From NCBI GenBank assembly GCA_049516835.1, contig JBEKSR010000026.1, positions 1 to 64,000 of the forward strand: a stretch of DNA of 64,000 nt, read 5' to 3'. Position 1 is the first letter of the stretch, and each line of letters opens with the position of its first letter. This document shows, piece by piece, positions 7,770 through 19,194 of this stretch. The DNA comes from Fen-178 sp049516835. GTDB taxonomy: Bacteria > Acidobacteriota > Terriglobia > Bryobacterales > Bryobacteraceae. Both the position numbers and the translations under genes were made by a program. The notes beneath the pieces are model-generated. The model saw nothing but the letters and a program-made list of their open reading frames with translations, did no database searches and was not told where the DNA came from.

Positions 7770-10316
7770 CTACGCCTTCTGGCTGGTGAAACCCATTCGG
7801 CGCAGCAAATCCTGGAAGCGCGCGTCGCGCCGGAGCGGCTTAAAACGCGGATCGAGGTTCACGTAGGGCATGAACCCGGAGTGCTCCTCGTATGCCTTTT
7901 CCAGCCAGGCTAGCGCGCTGGGCGTTTCGCCCATTCCGGTGTAGATGACGGCGATGTCATAGGCGGGAACAAATTTCCTGCGCGATTGGTCCAGCAACTC
8001 GTGCAGGAGTCTCTCGGCGGCGGGACGGTTGCCGGAAACCGCGAAAACATGCGCGATGGAGGACGTCCGCAGCGTGCCGGCAAAGGATTTCTGCAACGCG
8101 GCCGAGGCTTCCTGGACCATGCCTTTTTGTTCGTACGCCCAGCCCATGATCATGAGCGCCCAGAGCTCGTTGGGTTGGAACGTGAGCGCGCGGCGCGTGG
8201 TGTCGATGGCGCTATCGTAATCGCCGGCCCACACATCGTGCCAGCCCAGACAGGCGATCAGGCCCGGGTTAAAAGGATCCAACGCGACGGCGCGGTCGCA
8301 TTCCTCCTCCGATTCGCGCCCCCGGTTCGACCATAGCAGGAAGTGCGCAAAGTTGTGCCGCGTCTCGGCATCGTTGGGGTCCAGGCGCAGAGCGCGGCGG
8401 AAGCCCTTTTCCGCTTCGGCCCACCTCCACTGCAGGTGAAGTTTGGCGAGTGCCAGAAACGCGTGCCCCGTGGCCAGCGTCGGGTCCAGCTCCACCGCCT
8501 TGGCTGCCGACTCCATCACACTGGTGAAACCTGGCAGAGGCCGTAGGACTCCGAACAGAGTCCGGTAGTACAAGCTGCTCGCCAGGCCCGCGTGTGCGGG
8601 AGCATAATTCGGATCGGCCTGAATCGACTTTTCGAAATCCCCGCGCAGGAAAGCTTCATATGCCTCAGGGTTCAGCGGGTGAGCCAGAGCCAGGCGCACC
8701 TGCGCGCTGGGCCGAAGACTACGTTCGATTCCTTGTGCCACGGCCTGCGCCATCTCTGTGTGGAGGGTAAGGATCTGTCGTAGATCGCGATCATAAGCCA
8801 TGTTCCAGACCTGCGCCTGATCCACCACCCGGATCAATCGCGCCGAGATGCGGATGCGGTCTCCGTCCCGGCGCACTCCACCTTCCACCACGTAGTCGAC
8901 CTTCAGATCCCTGGCTATTTGGTCGATTTTTCGATTCGTGCCTTTGTACTGCTTTACGGATGCGGAACCGATCACGCCCAGGCTGTCAGGGTAGAGCCGG
9001 CCGACAATGGAGATCATCTCTTCATGCAGGCCCTCCGCGAAATAGGCCTGTTTGGCATCGACGTTGAGATCCTCCAGCGGAAGTACCGCGACCATCGTCT
9101 TGCGTTTGGGGGCCAGGATGTGCCCTCGCCCGAGAAATGCTCCGCCGGCCAGCGTGGCGAACGCCGCACCCGAAGAGGCCAGCAGCCAACGCCGCGTTCG
9201 TGGAACGGCTGTCATGGACTGCTCCAACTGCTCCAGGTCGGCCAGCAGCGCGGCGGCGGATTGATAGCGCATCGCCCGGTCCTTTGCGAGGGCTTTCAGA
9301 ATGATGCGTTCCAAGCCTCCGGGCACAGCGGGGTTCAACACCGTTGGGTTCACCGGCGTTTCGTTCAGAATTGCATCGATCAGTTTTTCCGATGTTTCAC
9401 CGCGGAACGCCGGGCGGCCGGCAGCCATCTGGTATAACACCACGCCGAATGAATAGAGGTCGGTGCGGGAATCCACCTCTTCGCCCCGCGCCTGCTCGGG
9501 CGACAGGTACGCCAGCGTCCCCACGAGGCTGCCGGGCCGTGTGAGCGTGGTTCCCTTGGGTGTCTCGCCCGGCTCGGCCAGCGTGGCGGTGGCGCCGGCC
9601 GTGGAATGCGGTTCGGCGCCGAGTTTGGCGAGTCCGAAATCGAGAATTTTGATTTGCCCCGGGTGACCGCTCGCTTCCCCCAAGACAAAGATATTCGCCG
9701 GCTTGATATCGCGGTGGACAATACCCTTGACGTGCGCCGCATGCAGGGCATCGCATATCTGCACAGCGCAGTGCACCAGCTCCGGAATGGGCACCGGCTC
9801 GCCGGCGATGCGATCGCGGAGCGACTCCCCTTCGAGGAACTCCATTACAAAAAAGGGCCGCCCCTCATAGTCTCCCAGGTCATGAATGGTGCAGATGCGC
9901 GGGTGATTCAGCGCCGAGGCGGCGCGAGTCTCGCGCTGGAAGCGATCCAGTGCAGTCGGGTCCTGGGCGAAGGCACGTGGCAGGAACTTGATGGCCACGG
10001 CGCGGTCCAGGCGGATGTCGCGCGCCTTGTACACCTCACCCATTCCGCCCGCCCGCAGAAACTCCAAAACCAGGTAGGGCCCGATCTGTTTGCCTGCGGG
10101 AACCGATGGTTCCGGCTGTGCCTCGGGCCCTTCGGGCGCGTCCGATTCCAGAAACGCTTTCGCCAACTCTTCGTTGTCGAGCAGGGATTCCACTTCCCGG
10201 CGAAGCGAGTCATCACCGGCGCACATGCGGTCGAGATACGACCGCCGCTCCCCGGGTGCTTGCTCGCAAGCGGAATGATACAGACTCTCGATTTGCCGCC
10301 ATCGAGTCGCTACCAC
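7770..10316 (-). CDS. Ser/Thr protein kinase with FlgO-like and TPR domains
   Basis: The 848-residue product starts at a GTG preceded by GGGGAGG five bases away, preferred over a GTG 45 bases further upstream. A short helical N-terminus (WRQIESLYHSACE) leads into a Hanks kinase domain (about residues 77-365) with LRAGGMGEVYKARD, VAIKF, HRDIKPANI and DFGLAK. A single membrane segment near 375-395 is followed by an adenylate-cyclase/FlgO-like domain (VAVLPLEDL) and about six TPR-like repeats to the end. This is a standard acidobacterial architecture for signalling across the membrane. It is separated from the ECF sigma gene at 11657 by one secreted-protein gene. Ligand and substrates are unknown. 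Confidence 0.9.
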   Translation of the reverse strand: MVATRWRQIESLYHSACEQAPGERRSYLDRMCAGDDSLRREVESLLDNEELAKAFLESDAPEGPEAQPEPSVPAGKQIGPYLVLEFLRAGGMGEVYKARDIRLDRAVAIKFLPRAFAQDPTALDRFQRETRAASALNHPRICTIHDLGDYEGRPFFVMEFLEGESLRDRIAGEPVPIPELVHCAVQICDALHAAHVKGIVHRDIKPANIFVLGEASGHPGQIKILDFGLAKLGAEPHSTAGATATLAEPGETPKGTTLTRPGSLVGTLAYLSPEQARGEEVDSRTDLYSFGVVLYQMAAGRPAFRGETSEKLIDAILNETPVNPTVLNPAVPGGLERIILKALAKDRAMRYQSAAALLADLEQLEQSMTAVPRTRRWLLASSGAAFATLAGGAFLGRGHILAPKRKTMVAVLPLEDLNVDAKQAYFAEGLHEEMISIVGRLYPDSLGVIGSASVKQYKGTNRKIDQIARDLKVDYVVEGGVRRDGDRIRISARLIRVVDQAQVWNMAYDRDLRQILTLHTEMAQAVAQGIERSLRPSAQVRLALAHPLNPEAYEAFLRGDFEKSIQADPNYAPAHAGLASSLYYRTLFGVLRPLPGFTSVMESAAKAVELDPTLATGHAFLALAKLHLQWRWAEAEKGFRRALRLDPNDAETRHNFAHFLLWSNRGRESEEECDRAVALDPFNPGLIACLGWHDVWAGDYDSAIDTTRRALTFQPNELWALMIMGWAYEQKGMVQEASAALQKSFAGTLRTSSIAHVFAVSGNRPAAERLLHELLDQSRRKFVPAYDIAVIYTGMGETPSALAWLEKAYEEHSGFMPYVNLDPRFKPLRRDARFQDLLRRMGFTSQKA

Positions 10317-10418
10317 AGATGCCTCCCCGCCGGCCCCGCTTGGCGTAACGTCGCCGACCACTGGGCCGAAAACCTGCTCGGAATGTTGTCTACAGAATTT
10401 CTAACAGCTCGTGGTTAT

Positions 10419-10447
10419 ATTCTACATTAGTCTGTTGCGAGGATCAA
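10419..10447 (-). promoter_or_regulatory. Sigma-70-type promoter of the kinase gene
   Basis: On the minus strand, TTGATC (10442-10447) and TAGAAT (10419-10424) are separated by 17 bases. Transcription would start near 10412, about 95 bases upstream of the chosen GTG start codon at 10316. Confidence 0.6.
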
Positions 10448-10567
10448 GCTGAAAGCTCTTGAGACCTGAAATCACCTCCTTTTTGTCGAGATTTTCGACG
10501 ATTTGGCCCCCCAGAAATGGGGCGTGGAAATGCGCATCCAACAGCACTCCCTGGAAATAGCTGGGGT

Positions 10568-11569
10568 CTATTGCACCGGGATGGTCACCTGGCCTCCCGC
10601 AATGAAGCCGGAAACCAACGTTAAGGTGGCGGTGCCCGGAGCGAGTCCTGCCGGTAGCTGGAAGTTCACTTGGTAGGCGTCGGCCGCACCGGGGTAGCCG
10701 CCCGCGTAAAGCGCCTGAACTGAGCTGGCGTTCACTTTGACCGAGACTGGGGAAGTAACTACAGGCGGTGAGCCCGAGGGGAATGGGCGGCCATACGGCA
10801 CCGCTGGATTTGTCGGTCCGAGCCCGCTGGCGAAGAGCGTGAGAATCTCGCCGGCTTTGGCGGGCTTGCTGGCCGTCACGAGGGTGAAGTCGCTGGCATG
10901 CACTACCGCCGGGCCTCCCTGAGTCGCGATGACTTCGGGGTGAAACATGGGCAGGAGCTGCAGAACGATGCTTTGCGTACTGCCTCCGTTCGCGCGCCGG
11001 TTGGCGGGGTCCTCCGTCACCGAGGCGACACGCGGCGCAAAGGCGCCAATCCCGCCGGCCTGGCCGCCGACGCCCAGGAACGCGCCGGTCCCGCCAGTGA
11101 TATTCAGGTTCGACCGGGCCGCACCCGTGGGCGCTCCCGGAGGCGGCGTCCCTCCGAAGAATCCTCGGAAGAAAATCGTCCCGACCGCCGTTCCACTGCT
11201 GGTCTGAATCTCCACTGCGCAATCATCCAGCATGTTGCGGGCAACGTCGGCAATAGCCTGCCCGTTGCCGGCGACGGCGTTGGGGCTGAGCAGGAACATG
11301 GTGTGCGTGCAGAACAGCGTGCCTTTGGCCGGCGCGCCACCCACCGCCATAACATCACCGACGCCGATGTGGTAGTTGTAGGTTTTCATCGGCACGTTGG
11401 TGGCGTTCTTATTCGTGTTGAACTGAGTGGTGTCAAACGTATCGTAGTTGTAGAGTACGAAGTTGTTCACATCCACCTGTAGCTCCGTGACTGGTGTCTG
11501 AGCCAGGCACGAAATCCCGGCGAAGAGCGCGCCGAGAGCAATGCGTCCTGAAATGTTGATCCGATTCAT
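10568..11569 (-). CDS. Secreted protein with Solibacter-type C-terminal domain
   Basis: The 333-residue product starts at an ATG seven bases after GGAG and has a signal peptide (MNRINISGRIALGALFAG, cleavage near CLAQT). The C-terminal 110 residues (about 215-333) are the TIGR03437 domain, with AGEILTLFASGLGPTNP, SPVSVKVNASSV, LYAGGYPGAADAYQVNFQLP and a closing GGQVTIPVQ. This domain is hugely expanded in Solibacter and relatives and lies outside the cell. The N-terminal 200 residues (VDVNNFVLYNYDTFD onward) are unassigned. It lies between the kinase gene and the divergent ECF sigma gene. Confidence 0.8.
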   Translation of the reverse strand: MNRINISGRIALGALFAGISCLAQTPVTELQVDVNNFVLYNYDTFDTTQFNTNKNATNVPMKTYNYHIGVGDVMAVGGAPAKGTLFCTHTMFLLSPNAVAGNGQAIADVARNMLDDCAVEIQTSSGTAVGTIFFRGFFGGTPPPGAPTGAARSNLNITGGTGAFLGVGGQAGGIGAFAPRVASVTEDPANRRANGGSTQSIVLQLLPMFHPEVIATQGGPAVVHASDFTLVTASKPAKAGEILTLFASGLGPTNPAVPYGRPFPSGSPPVVTSPVSVKVNASSVQALYAGGYPGAADAYQVNFQLPAGLAPGTATLTLVSGFIAGGQVTIPVQ

Positions 11570-11656
11570 ACTTTCTCCTTCAACCCGATTACCGGGAACG
11601 GCGTCCAAAAACCGTCACTGGCCGCGAAATTTCTTTTGTGGTAAACTCCCGACCGT

Positions 11657-12259
11657 ATGACGACCCACTGTCCGGAGGACATCAGCGGGTTGCTCGTAGC
11701 GTGGAGCGAAGGCGACGAGGAGGCTATCAGGGACGTGGTTTCCGCGATCTACCCGGAGCTCCGGCGGATCGCCCGCCAGCACCTTGGCCGCCGCGCTCCC
11801 GATCACACTTTGGAATCGGCTGCTCTGGCCAACGAAGCGTACCTGAAATTGATTCGAGCCCGGGGAATCCGCTGCGAAAACCGTGCGCACTTCTTTGCCC
11901 TGTGCGCGCAGATGATCCGGCGCATCCTGGTGGACCATGCGCGCCACGGGCGGTACACCAAGCGCGGCGGCGATGCCGTTCGCGTCCCGCTGAATGAGGC
12001 CCTGCTCGGGACGCGTGCGCGCGGGGTCGAAGTGCTGGCTCTGGACGACGCGCTCCGCTCCCTGGCCAAAATCGATCCCCGCAAGGCCCGCGTAATAGAG
12101 TTGCGGTTCTTCGGCGGCCTGAACGCGGAGGAGACGGCGGAGGTCCTGCAAATCTCGGCAGAAACCGTATTGCGCGACTGGAGAATTGCCAAGACATGGT
12201 TGTTCCGCGAGCTGACTCGGTCCGGAGATCCAGCCAGACGCTCAAATCCATCCACCTAA
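11657..12259 (+). CDS. ECF RNA polymerase sigma factor (TIGR02999-type)
   Basis: The 200-residue product has the compact two-domain layout of the acidobacterial/planctomycete ECF group: region 2 with LESAALANEAYLKLIRA and RAHFFALCAQMIRRILVDHAR, and region 4 with IELRFFGGLNAEETAEVLQISAETVLRDWRIAKTWL. These sigma factors are typically encoded near a cognate Ser/Thr kinase and have no classical anti-sigma factor. Here the kinase gene (7770-10316) lies on the opposite strand one gene away. Target promoters are unknown. Confidence 0.9.
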   Translation: MTTHCPEDISGLLVAWSEGDEEAIRDVVSAIYPELRRIARQHLGRRAPDHTLESAALANEAYLKLIRARGIRCENRAHFFALCAQMIRRILVDHARHGRYTKRGGDAVRVPLNEALLGTRARGVEVLALDDALRSLAKIDPRKARVIELRFFGGLNAEETAEVLQISAETVLRDWRIAKTWLFRELTRSGDPARRSNPST

Positions 12260-12308
12260 CGACTCTGCGAATGCCACCACGAGCCGGTGGCAATAGGCGA
12301 CCGCGGGC

Positions 12309-12767
12309 CTACCCAACCGGCAGCGCTCGTCTCACCACCGGCGATGAGAACACCACGCTGGTGGTGGGCACTCCGTGCTCCAGGAGCTTCTCCACCAGGC
12401 CCTCGAGTTCCTCGACGGAATGCGCCACCACCTTCAGGATGAAGGCGTCGCCGCCGGCCACGTGATGGCATTCCGCCACGTTCTGGAAGCCTTTCACGGC
12501 CTTCAGGAACGGCCTGTATCGGGGGCCGTCGCAGCTCATCCGGATGATCGCCAGAATGGGCAGCCCTAACGCTTCGCGGTCGATATCGACGCGGTAGCCG
12601 GTGATGACGCCGGCGTCCTCCAGGCGCTTCAACCGTTCCGCGGTGGCCGCGGGCGAGAGGCCGATTCTGCGCCCCAGCTCCGCATAGGAGAGGCGCGCGT
12701 TTCCCTGCAAGACCGACAGTAACTTTCGTCCGGTTTCATCGAGTAATGCGCTTGATTCCATTGTCAT
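12309..12767 (-). CDS. lrp: Lrp/AsnC-family transcriptional regulator
   Basis: The 152-residue product has an N-terminal winged helix (about residues 8-65: LDETGRKLLSVLQGNARLSYAELGRRIGLSPAATAERLKRLEDAGVI, described here in parts) and a C-terminal RAM ligand-binding domain. It is divergent from the histidine-degradation operon with a 65-base gap, so it probably controls that operon, perhaps in response to an amino acid. Translation could also start at the second ATG (12761). Its 3' end is duplicated as fragments at 6361 and 7511. Confidence 0.9.
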   Translation of the reverse strand: MTMESSALLDETGRKLLSVLQGNARLSYAELGRRIGLSPAATAERLKRLEDAGVITGYRVDIDREALGLPILAIIRMSCDGPRYRPFLKAVKGFQNVAECHHVAGGDAFILKVVAHSVEELEGLVEKLLEHGVPTTSVVFSSPVVRRALPVG

Positions 12768-12773
12768 ATAGCC

Positions 12774-12801
12774 AATATACCATTGATTCTATATTCACCA
12801 A
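12774..12801 (-). promoter_or_regulatory. lrp promoter and likely Lrp operator
   Basis: On the minus strand, TTGGTG (12796-12801) and TATATT (12774-12779) are 16 bases apart, placing the start of transcription almost on the lrp start codon. The same AT-rich stretch has the inverted pair CAATATA/TATATTC, a plausible binding site for the regulator between lrp and hutH. Confidence 0.5.
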
Positions 12802-12832
12802 CCGAATTGAGCGGCGTTATCATTAGGGCAGA

Positions 12833-14356
12833 ATGTTGCAACTCCGTGGACAGCCGCTCGCCTTGAAGGAGATCGCTGAGATCGCGTCTGGAAAGGTTCG
12901 GCTGGAACTGGCGCCGGCGGCCATGGCGCAAATGGAAGCTTCCCGGCGCGTCGTCCGGCGGGTGGCCGGGGAGCACGTGCCGGTTTACGGCATCAACACC
13001 GGTTTCGGCAAGCTATGCGAGGTGCGCATCGCCGACGATGCCATCGAACGGTTGCAGCTCAACCTGGTGCGCAGCCACGCCTGCGGGCTGGGCCGCCCGC
13101 TTTCCCCAGAAGAGACGCGCGTGGTCATGGCGTTGCGGGCTAACACGCTGGCGCTGGGGTATAGCGGCGTGCGCCCGCTGATCGCGGAAATCCTCGTGGC
13201 CATGCTCGACCGCGGCGTGTTGCCCGTCATTCCCGAAAAGGGATCGGTGGGGGCGAGCGGAGACCTGGCGCCACTGGCGCACCTGGCGCTCGCGATCATC
13301 GGCGAAGGCGAGGTGGACTATCAAGGCCGGCGCTGGCCGAGCCGCGACGCGCTGCGGCTGGCGCGAATCGAGCCGGTCCGTTTGGAAGCCAAGGAAGGCT
13401 TGGCGCTGCTCAACGGAACGCAGGCGCTGACCGCGGTCGGCGGCCTGGCTCTGTGGCGCGCGTGGCGTGTGGCTGGCCTGGCCGATGTGGCGGGCGCAAT
13501 GTCGCTCGAAGCGCTGCTGGGAACTCCCGTGGCGTTCGACCAGCGCATTCACGCGGCGCGCCCCCATGCGGGCCAGGCTGTCACCGCCGCGCGTCTTCGG
13601 AGCTTGTTGGAGGGGAGCGACGTCGATCCCGCGCGGCGCCGGGCCCAGGGGGCACCGCCCGCCCGCGTGCAGGACGCCTATAGCCTGCGCTCGATGCCGC
13701 AGGTGCATGGGGCGGTGCGCGGCGCTCTGGCGTATGCGCGCGAGGCGGTCGAGACCGAGACCGGGTCCGCCACCGACAACCCGCTGGTCTTCGCCGACAC
13801 CGGGGAGGTTCTTTCCGGCGGCAATTTCCACGGCGCGCCCCTGGCGCTGGCCTACGATTCGGCGGCCATTGCCATGACCACGCTGGCCGGCATTGGCGAG
13901 CGCCGCATCGACCGGCTGGTGAATCCCGACCTCAACGACGGCCTGCCCGCGTTTTTGGCCTCGGATCCAGGGGTCTCGTCGGGCTTCATGATCGCGCAGG
14001 TGGTGGCGGCATCGCTGCTGAACGAGTCGAAGGTGCTGGCGCATCCCGCCAGCGTCGATAGTCTGCCGACTTCGGGCGGACAGGAAGACCACGTTTCCAT
14101 GGGAATGACGGCGGCGACGAAGCTGCGCGCCATCGTCGAGAATGGGGAGTACATGGTTGCCATCGAGCTGCTGGCGGCGGCGGAAGCGCTGCGCTATCGC
14201 GAGCCGTTCGAGCCGGGGCCCCAGATCCGCCGCGTGGTGGAGGTGGTTCGCTCCCTCGCGCCGCCGCTCGAGGAAGACCGGCCGCTGGCGGGCGATATCG
14301 AGGCCACCGCGGCGGCCATTCGACAAGGTAGATTTGATGAGTGGGCGGTTGCATAA
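12833..14356 (+). CDS. hutH: Histidine ammonia-lyase
   Basis: The 507-residue enzyme converts L-histidine to urocanate and ammonia, the first step of histidine breakdown. The MIO cofactor triad Ala-Ser-Gly is at residues 141-143 in GSVGASGDLAPLAHL. Further family landmarks are YGINTGFGKL near residue 50, QDAYSLRSMPQVHG and TDNPLVF. Length is normal for HutH. It is the first gene of a tight operon: its TAA directly abuts the next ATG. No frameshift or missing residue is apparent. Confidence 0.97.
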   Translation: MLQLRGQPLALKEIAEIASGKVRLELAPAAMAQMEASRRVVRRVAGEHVPVYGINTGFGKLCEVRIADDAIERLQLNLVRSHACGLGRPLSPEETRVVMALRANTLALGYSGVRPLIAEILVAMLDRGVLPVIPEKGSVGASGDLAPLAHLALAIIGEGEVDYQGRRWPSRDALRLARIEPVRLEAKEGLALLNGTQALTAVGGLALWRAWRVAGLADVAGAMSLEALLGTPVAFDQRIHAARPHAGQAVTAARLRSLLEGSDVDPARRRAQGAPPARVQDAYSLRSMPQVHGAVRGALAYAREAVETETGSATDNPLVFADTGEVLSGGNFHGAPLALAYDSAAIAMTTLAGIGERRIDRLVNPDLNDGLPAFLASDPGVSSGFMIAQVVAASLLNESKVLAHPASVDSLPTSGGQEDHVSMGMTAATKLRAIVENGEYMVAIELLAAAEALRYREPFEPGPQIRRVVEVVRSLAPPLEEDRPLAGDIEATAAAIRQGRFDEWAVA

Positions 14357-16005
<1,649 letters not shown>

Positions 16006-16006
<1 letters not shown>

Positions 16007-17421
16007 TGAGACAACTGGTTGAGTGTGTTCCCAACTTTTCCGAAGGGCGCGATGCCGCCAAGATGGATGCGATTGTCCAGACCATCGTTGCGGTTCCGGA
16101 AGTGGTCCTGCTGGATCGCGAATCGGACGCCGATCATAACCGCTCGGTTCTGACCTTCGTCGGACCGCCCGCGGCGGTGGCCGAAGCGGCATTCCGCGCG
16201 GTTGAAAAAGCGGCGTCGCTCATCGACCTGACCCGGCACCAGGGCGCGCACCCGCGCATCGGGGCGACCGACGTCGTGCCGTTCATCCCCATCGAAGGCG
16301 TGACGCTGGAGGATTGCGTCAAGCTCGCCGAGCGCGTGGGCAGCGAGATCTGGAACAAGTTGAAGATTCCCGTCTACTTCTACGAAGCGGCTGCCAGACG
16401 GCCCGAACGCGTGAATCTCGAAGACCTTCGGCGCGGCCAATTCGAGGCGCTGCTCCAAGAGATGGGGACCGTGCCCGAGCGCCACCCGGACGTGGGCGAC
16501 CCGATTTGCCATCCAACCGCCGGCGTCACCGTGGTGGGCGCGCGCAAATTTCTGATTGCCTACAACATCAACCTGGGGACCGCCGATGTCGGCATCGCCA
16601 AAAAGATTGCCAAGGCCATTCGATTCTCCTCCGGCGGTTTCCGCTACGTGAAATCGATGGGGGTAGCCCTGGCGTCGCGAAACCTGGCCCAGGTTTCCAT
16701 CAACCTGACGGATTTCGAACAGACCCCCATGCACTTGGTTTTCGAAAGCGTGCGCCGGGAAGCGGAGCGCCATGGCGTGCCGGTGGTGGGGAGCGAGATT
16801 GTGGGCCTGATTCCGAGGAAGGCGCTGGAAATGTCGGCCGAGTATTTCCTGCGGTATGAAAATTTCAGCCCGGAGCTGGTGTTGGAAAACCGCATCGCCG
16901 ATGCCATGGCGTCGCGCAGGGGGTTGCCGGAGTTTCTGGATGCGTTGGCTGCTCCCACCGCCACGCCCGGCGGAGGCAGCGCGGCGGCGGCAGCAGCGGC
17001 CATGGCGGCCGCGCTGGGCGCCATGGTGACGCGGCTCGCGAAACTGGACAGCGGCGGGTTCGAGGAGGACCGGCGGTTCTTCACCGGCGCCGTCGAGCGC
17101 GACGCCGAGGCGTTTCAGCGGGTGATGGCGGCTTACAAGCGTCCCAAGGAAGAGCGCGGGCCGTTTGTCGAGGAGGCGCTGCATGGGGCGGCGGAGGTTC
17201 CGCTGGAAGTTCTGGAACGCGCTTCCGCCATGTTGACGCGGCTGGCGGAGCTTCAAATCCCGGCCAGGTTCGCGTCCGATCTGGCGGTGGCGAAAGCGCT
17301 GGCGGCGGCGGCGAGAACCGGCACGCTGGAAAACGTACGCATCAATCTCGACGCCATCAAGGACCAGGATTTCCGGGCATCGGTGGAAGCGCGCCTGCGT
17401 GCGTTGAACCTCGATGAGTGA
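16006..17421 (+). CDS. ftcD: Fused glutamate formimidoyltransferase / formimidoyl-THF cyclodeaminase
   Basis: The 471-residue protein joins two enzymes. Residues 1-300 are the formimidoyltransferase (LVECVPNFSEGRD, HNRSVLTFVG, HQGAHPRIGATDVVPFIP), which moves the formimino group of N-formimino-L-glutamate to tetrahydrofolate. Residues 310-471 are the cyclodeaminase (LPEFLDALAAPTATPGGGS onward), which releases ammonia to give methenyl-THF. The two-domain order is the same as in animal FTCD. It shares one base with hutU (TGATG) and overlaps hutI by eight bases, so it is translated as part of the hut operon. The start is the ATG after the hutU stop; an upstream GTG adds one residue. Confidence 0.93.
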
Positions 17422-18676
17422 GCTGGCCGTCTGGAATTGCGCGCAACTGGTCACCCTGGCGGGACCGGCGCGGCCGCGGGTTGGCCTCGAAATGCGGGAA
17501 CTCGCCATCGTTCCCGACGGCGCCATGTTGATTCGCGATGGCCGCATACACGCCATCGGGTCCCGCGCGGGGATGGAGCGAGTGCTTTCGGCCGATGCCC
17601 AAATCGTCGATGCGGGCGGCCGCATCGTTCTTCCCGGGTTTGTCGACGCGCACACTCATCCCGTGTTCGCGGGCACGCGGGCCGCTGAATTCGAGGAGCG
17701 CGCGGAAGGCGCCACCTACACGGAAATCGCGGCCCGCGGCGGAGGCATCCGGTCTACCGTGCGCCTCACTCGCCAGGCCAGCGAGGCGGAACTGCTGGTG
17801 GCCGCGCGCCGGTACTGTGCGTGGTTCCTGCGCGGCGGTACCACCACCGTCGAAGCCAAATCGGGATACGGCTTGTCGCTCGAGGCGGAACTCAAGATTC
17901 TGAGGGTCATCCGGCAACTCGCGGCCGGTGGGCGCCTGCGCTACGTTCCCACGTTCCTGGGAGCGCACGAGGTCCCGGATGAGTATCGGGGCGGTCTCGA
18001 CGCCTATGCGGATCTGGTAGTTCACGAAATGCTGCCGCGTATCGCGGAAGAGCACCTCGCCGAATACTGCGACGTGTTCTGTGAACCCACCGTGTTTCCG
18101 GCCGCCCAGGCTCGCGCAATTCTCCGCGCCGCGCGGGACCGCGGGTTCGGTCTTCGCATTCACGCCGATCAATTCACTCCCGACCAGGGCGCGCTGCTCG
18201 CCGCCGAGCTTGGCGCTGTCACCGCGGACCACCTGGAAGCCACGGGTTCCGCGGGCCTGGAAGCGCTCAAGTCCGGCGGCGTCCAGCCGGTCCTGTTGCC
18301 GGCGTCGGTCTACCATCTTGGTTCCACGCGTTATCCGGCGGCGCGCCAGATGATCGAACTTGGACTACCGGTGGTGCTCGCCACCGACTTCAATCCGGGA
18401 TCGTCTCCCACTGCCTCGATGCCCATGGTGCTCTCGCTGGCTTCGACGCAGATGAGAATGACACCGGCGGAATCCATCACCGCCGCCACCATCAACGCCG
18501 CTTACAGCCTGCGCCGCGGCCACCAGGTCGGATCGCTCGAGCCCGGCAAGTCCGCGGATTTCGCCATCCACGATTGCGGCGACTACCGTGAGCTTCCATA
18601 CTTTTTCGGGCGGGAGCCGGCCTGGGCCGTATATGTTGGCGGCACTTGCGTTTACAACTCCCCGCATTTTTGTTGA
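17414..18676 (+). CDS. hutI: Imidazolonepropionase
   Basis: The 420-residue amidohydrolase opens imidazolone propionate to N-formimino-L-glutamate, feeding the fused FtcD enzyme. Metal-binding and catalytic landmarks are FVDAHTHPVFAG near residue 78, EAKSGYGL, FLGAHEVP, RIHADQF and ATDFNPGSSPT. Length is typical. It overlaps the end of ftcD by eight bases and closes the operon, which therefore encodes the whole route from histidine to glutamate through a folate-linked C1 transfer. Confidence 0.96.
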   Translation: MSELAVWNCAQLVTLAGPARPRVGLEMRELAIVPDGAMLIRDGRIHAIGSRAGMERVLSADAQIVDAGGRIVLPGFVDAHTHPVFAGTRAAEFEERAEGATYTEIAARGGGIRSTVRLTRQASEAELLVAARRYCAWFLRGGTTTVEAKSGYGLSLEAELKILRVIRQLAAGGRLRYVPTFLGAHEVPDEYRGGLDAYADLVVHEMLPRIAEEHLAEYCDVFCEPTVFPAAQARAILRAARDRGFGLRIHADQFTPDQGALLAAELGAVTADHLEATGSAGLEALKSGGVQPVLLPASVYHLGSTRYPAARQMIELGLPVVLATDFNPGSSPTASMPMVLSLASTQMRMTPAESITAATINAAYSLRRGHQVGSLEPGKSADFAIHDCGDYRELPYFFGREPAWAVYVGGTCVYNSPHFC

Positions 18677-18721
18677 TCGAAATTCGCGTTTCGTACGTCT
18701 AATAGATAGCTGGAGGATTTC

Positions 18722-18988
18722 ATGAATTGCCAGTTGAAGCTCGCGGAATTGCGTGCCAGGACGGATCGCCAGCTCGTCACCCTGATCCGTACCAGGTTAG
18801 ACGAAGGCTTTGCGTCTCGCGCCGAAGCGGAGAGAGCTTATTCTGAAGTCCTCGTGCTGCTGCCCACCGTCCGCGATGTGACTGAAGCCGAGGGCCGCCA
18901 CTTGGAATCGAAGCTGGCGCGCCTTCGGGAACTCCTGGACGAACGCCCGGTGCCGGCCATGGCGCGCATGGAAGCAGCCTGTTCCTGA
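18722..18988 (+). CDS. Small helical protein of unknown function
   Basis: The 88-residue product starts at an ATG eight bases after a strong GGAGG. It is predicted mostly helical (LKLAELRARTDRQLVTLIRTRLDEG and following, by composition), with no membrane segment or signal peptide. I do not recognise the family. It lies 45 bases downstream of hutI on the same strand but is probably a separate unit. Confidence 0.6.
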   Translation: MNCQLKLAELRARTDRQLVTLIRTRLDEGFASRAEAERAYSEVLVLLPTVRDVTEAEGRHLESKLARLRELLDERPVPAMARMEAACS

Positions 18989-19011
18989 GGTCGCATTTCG
19001 ACTGACACGGG

Positions 19012-19099
19012 TGCTTAACCGTTCTGGGGGAAGGCTGGCCAGGAATGCGCCCGACAGGATGCGCCCCATTGTCGCCGTGTGCCCCAAAACGGTTAAGCA
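19012..19099. repeat. Inverted repeat after a small gene
   Basis: TGCTTAACCGTTCTGGGG (19012-19029) pairs with CCCCAAAACGGTTAAGCA (19082-19099), 17 of 18 positions complementary, around a 52-base loop. It is followed by a short tandem duplication of GCTGACACCAGA (19103-19128). It may be a miniature mobile element or a structured transcript end. There is no T-run, so a simple terminator is unlikely. Confidence 0.65.
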
Positions 19100-19194
19100 T
19101 CCGCTGACACCAGAGCTGACACCAGAGCAGTTGTATTTTCGGGGGGACAGGGATACCATACAAACACCATTACCCATTTGAAAGGGGGAAACGG

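Noticed and set aside
10430..10500. A near-perfect AAGGAGGTGAT on the minus strand (and the 16S-tail-like ATCACCTCCTTT on the plus strand)
   Set aside because: No start codon lies at a workable distance and there is no rRNA context, so it is most likely chance within the spacer before the kinase promoter.
19082..19140. Rho-independent terminator after the small gene at 18722
   Set aside because: The stem is long and widely spaced and no T-run follows, so it fits a repeat element better.
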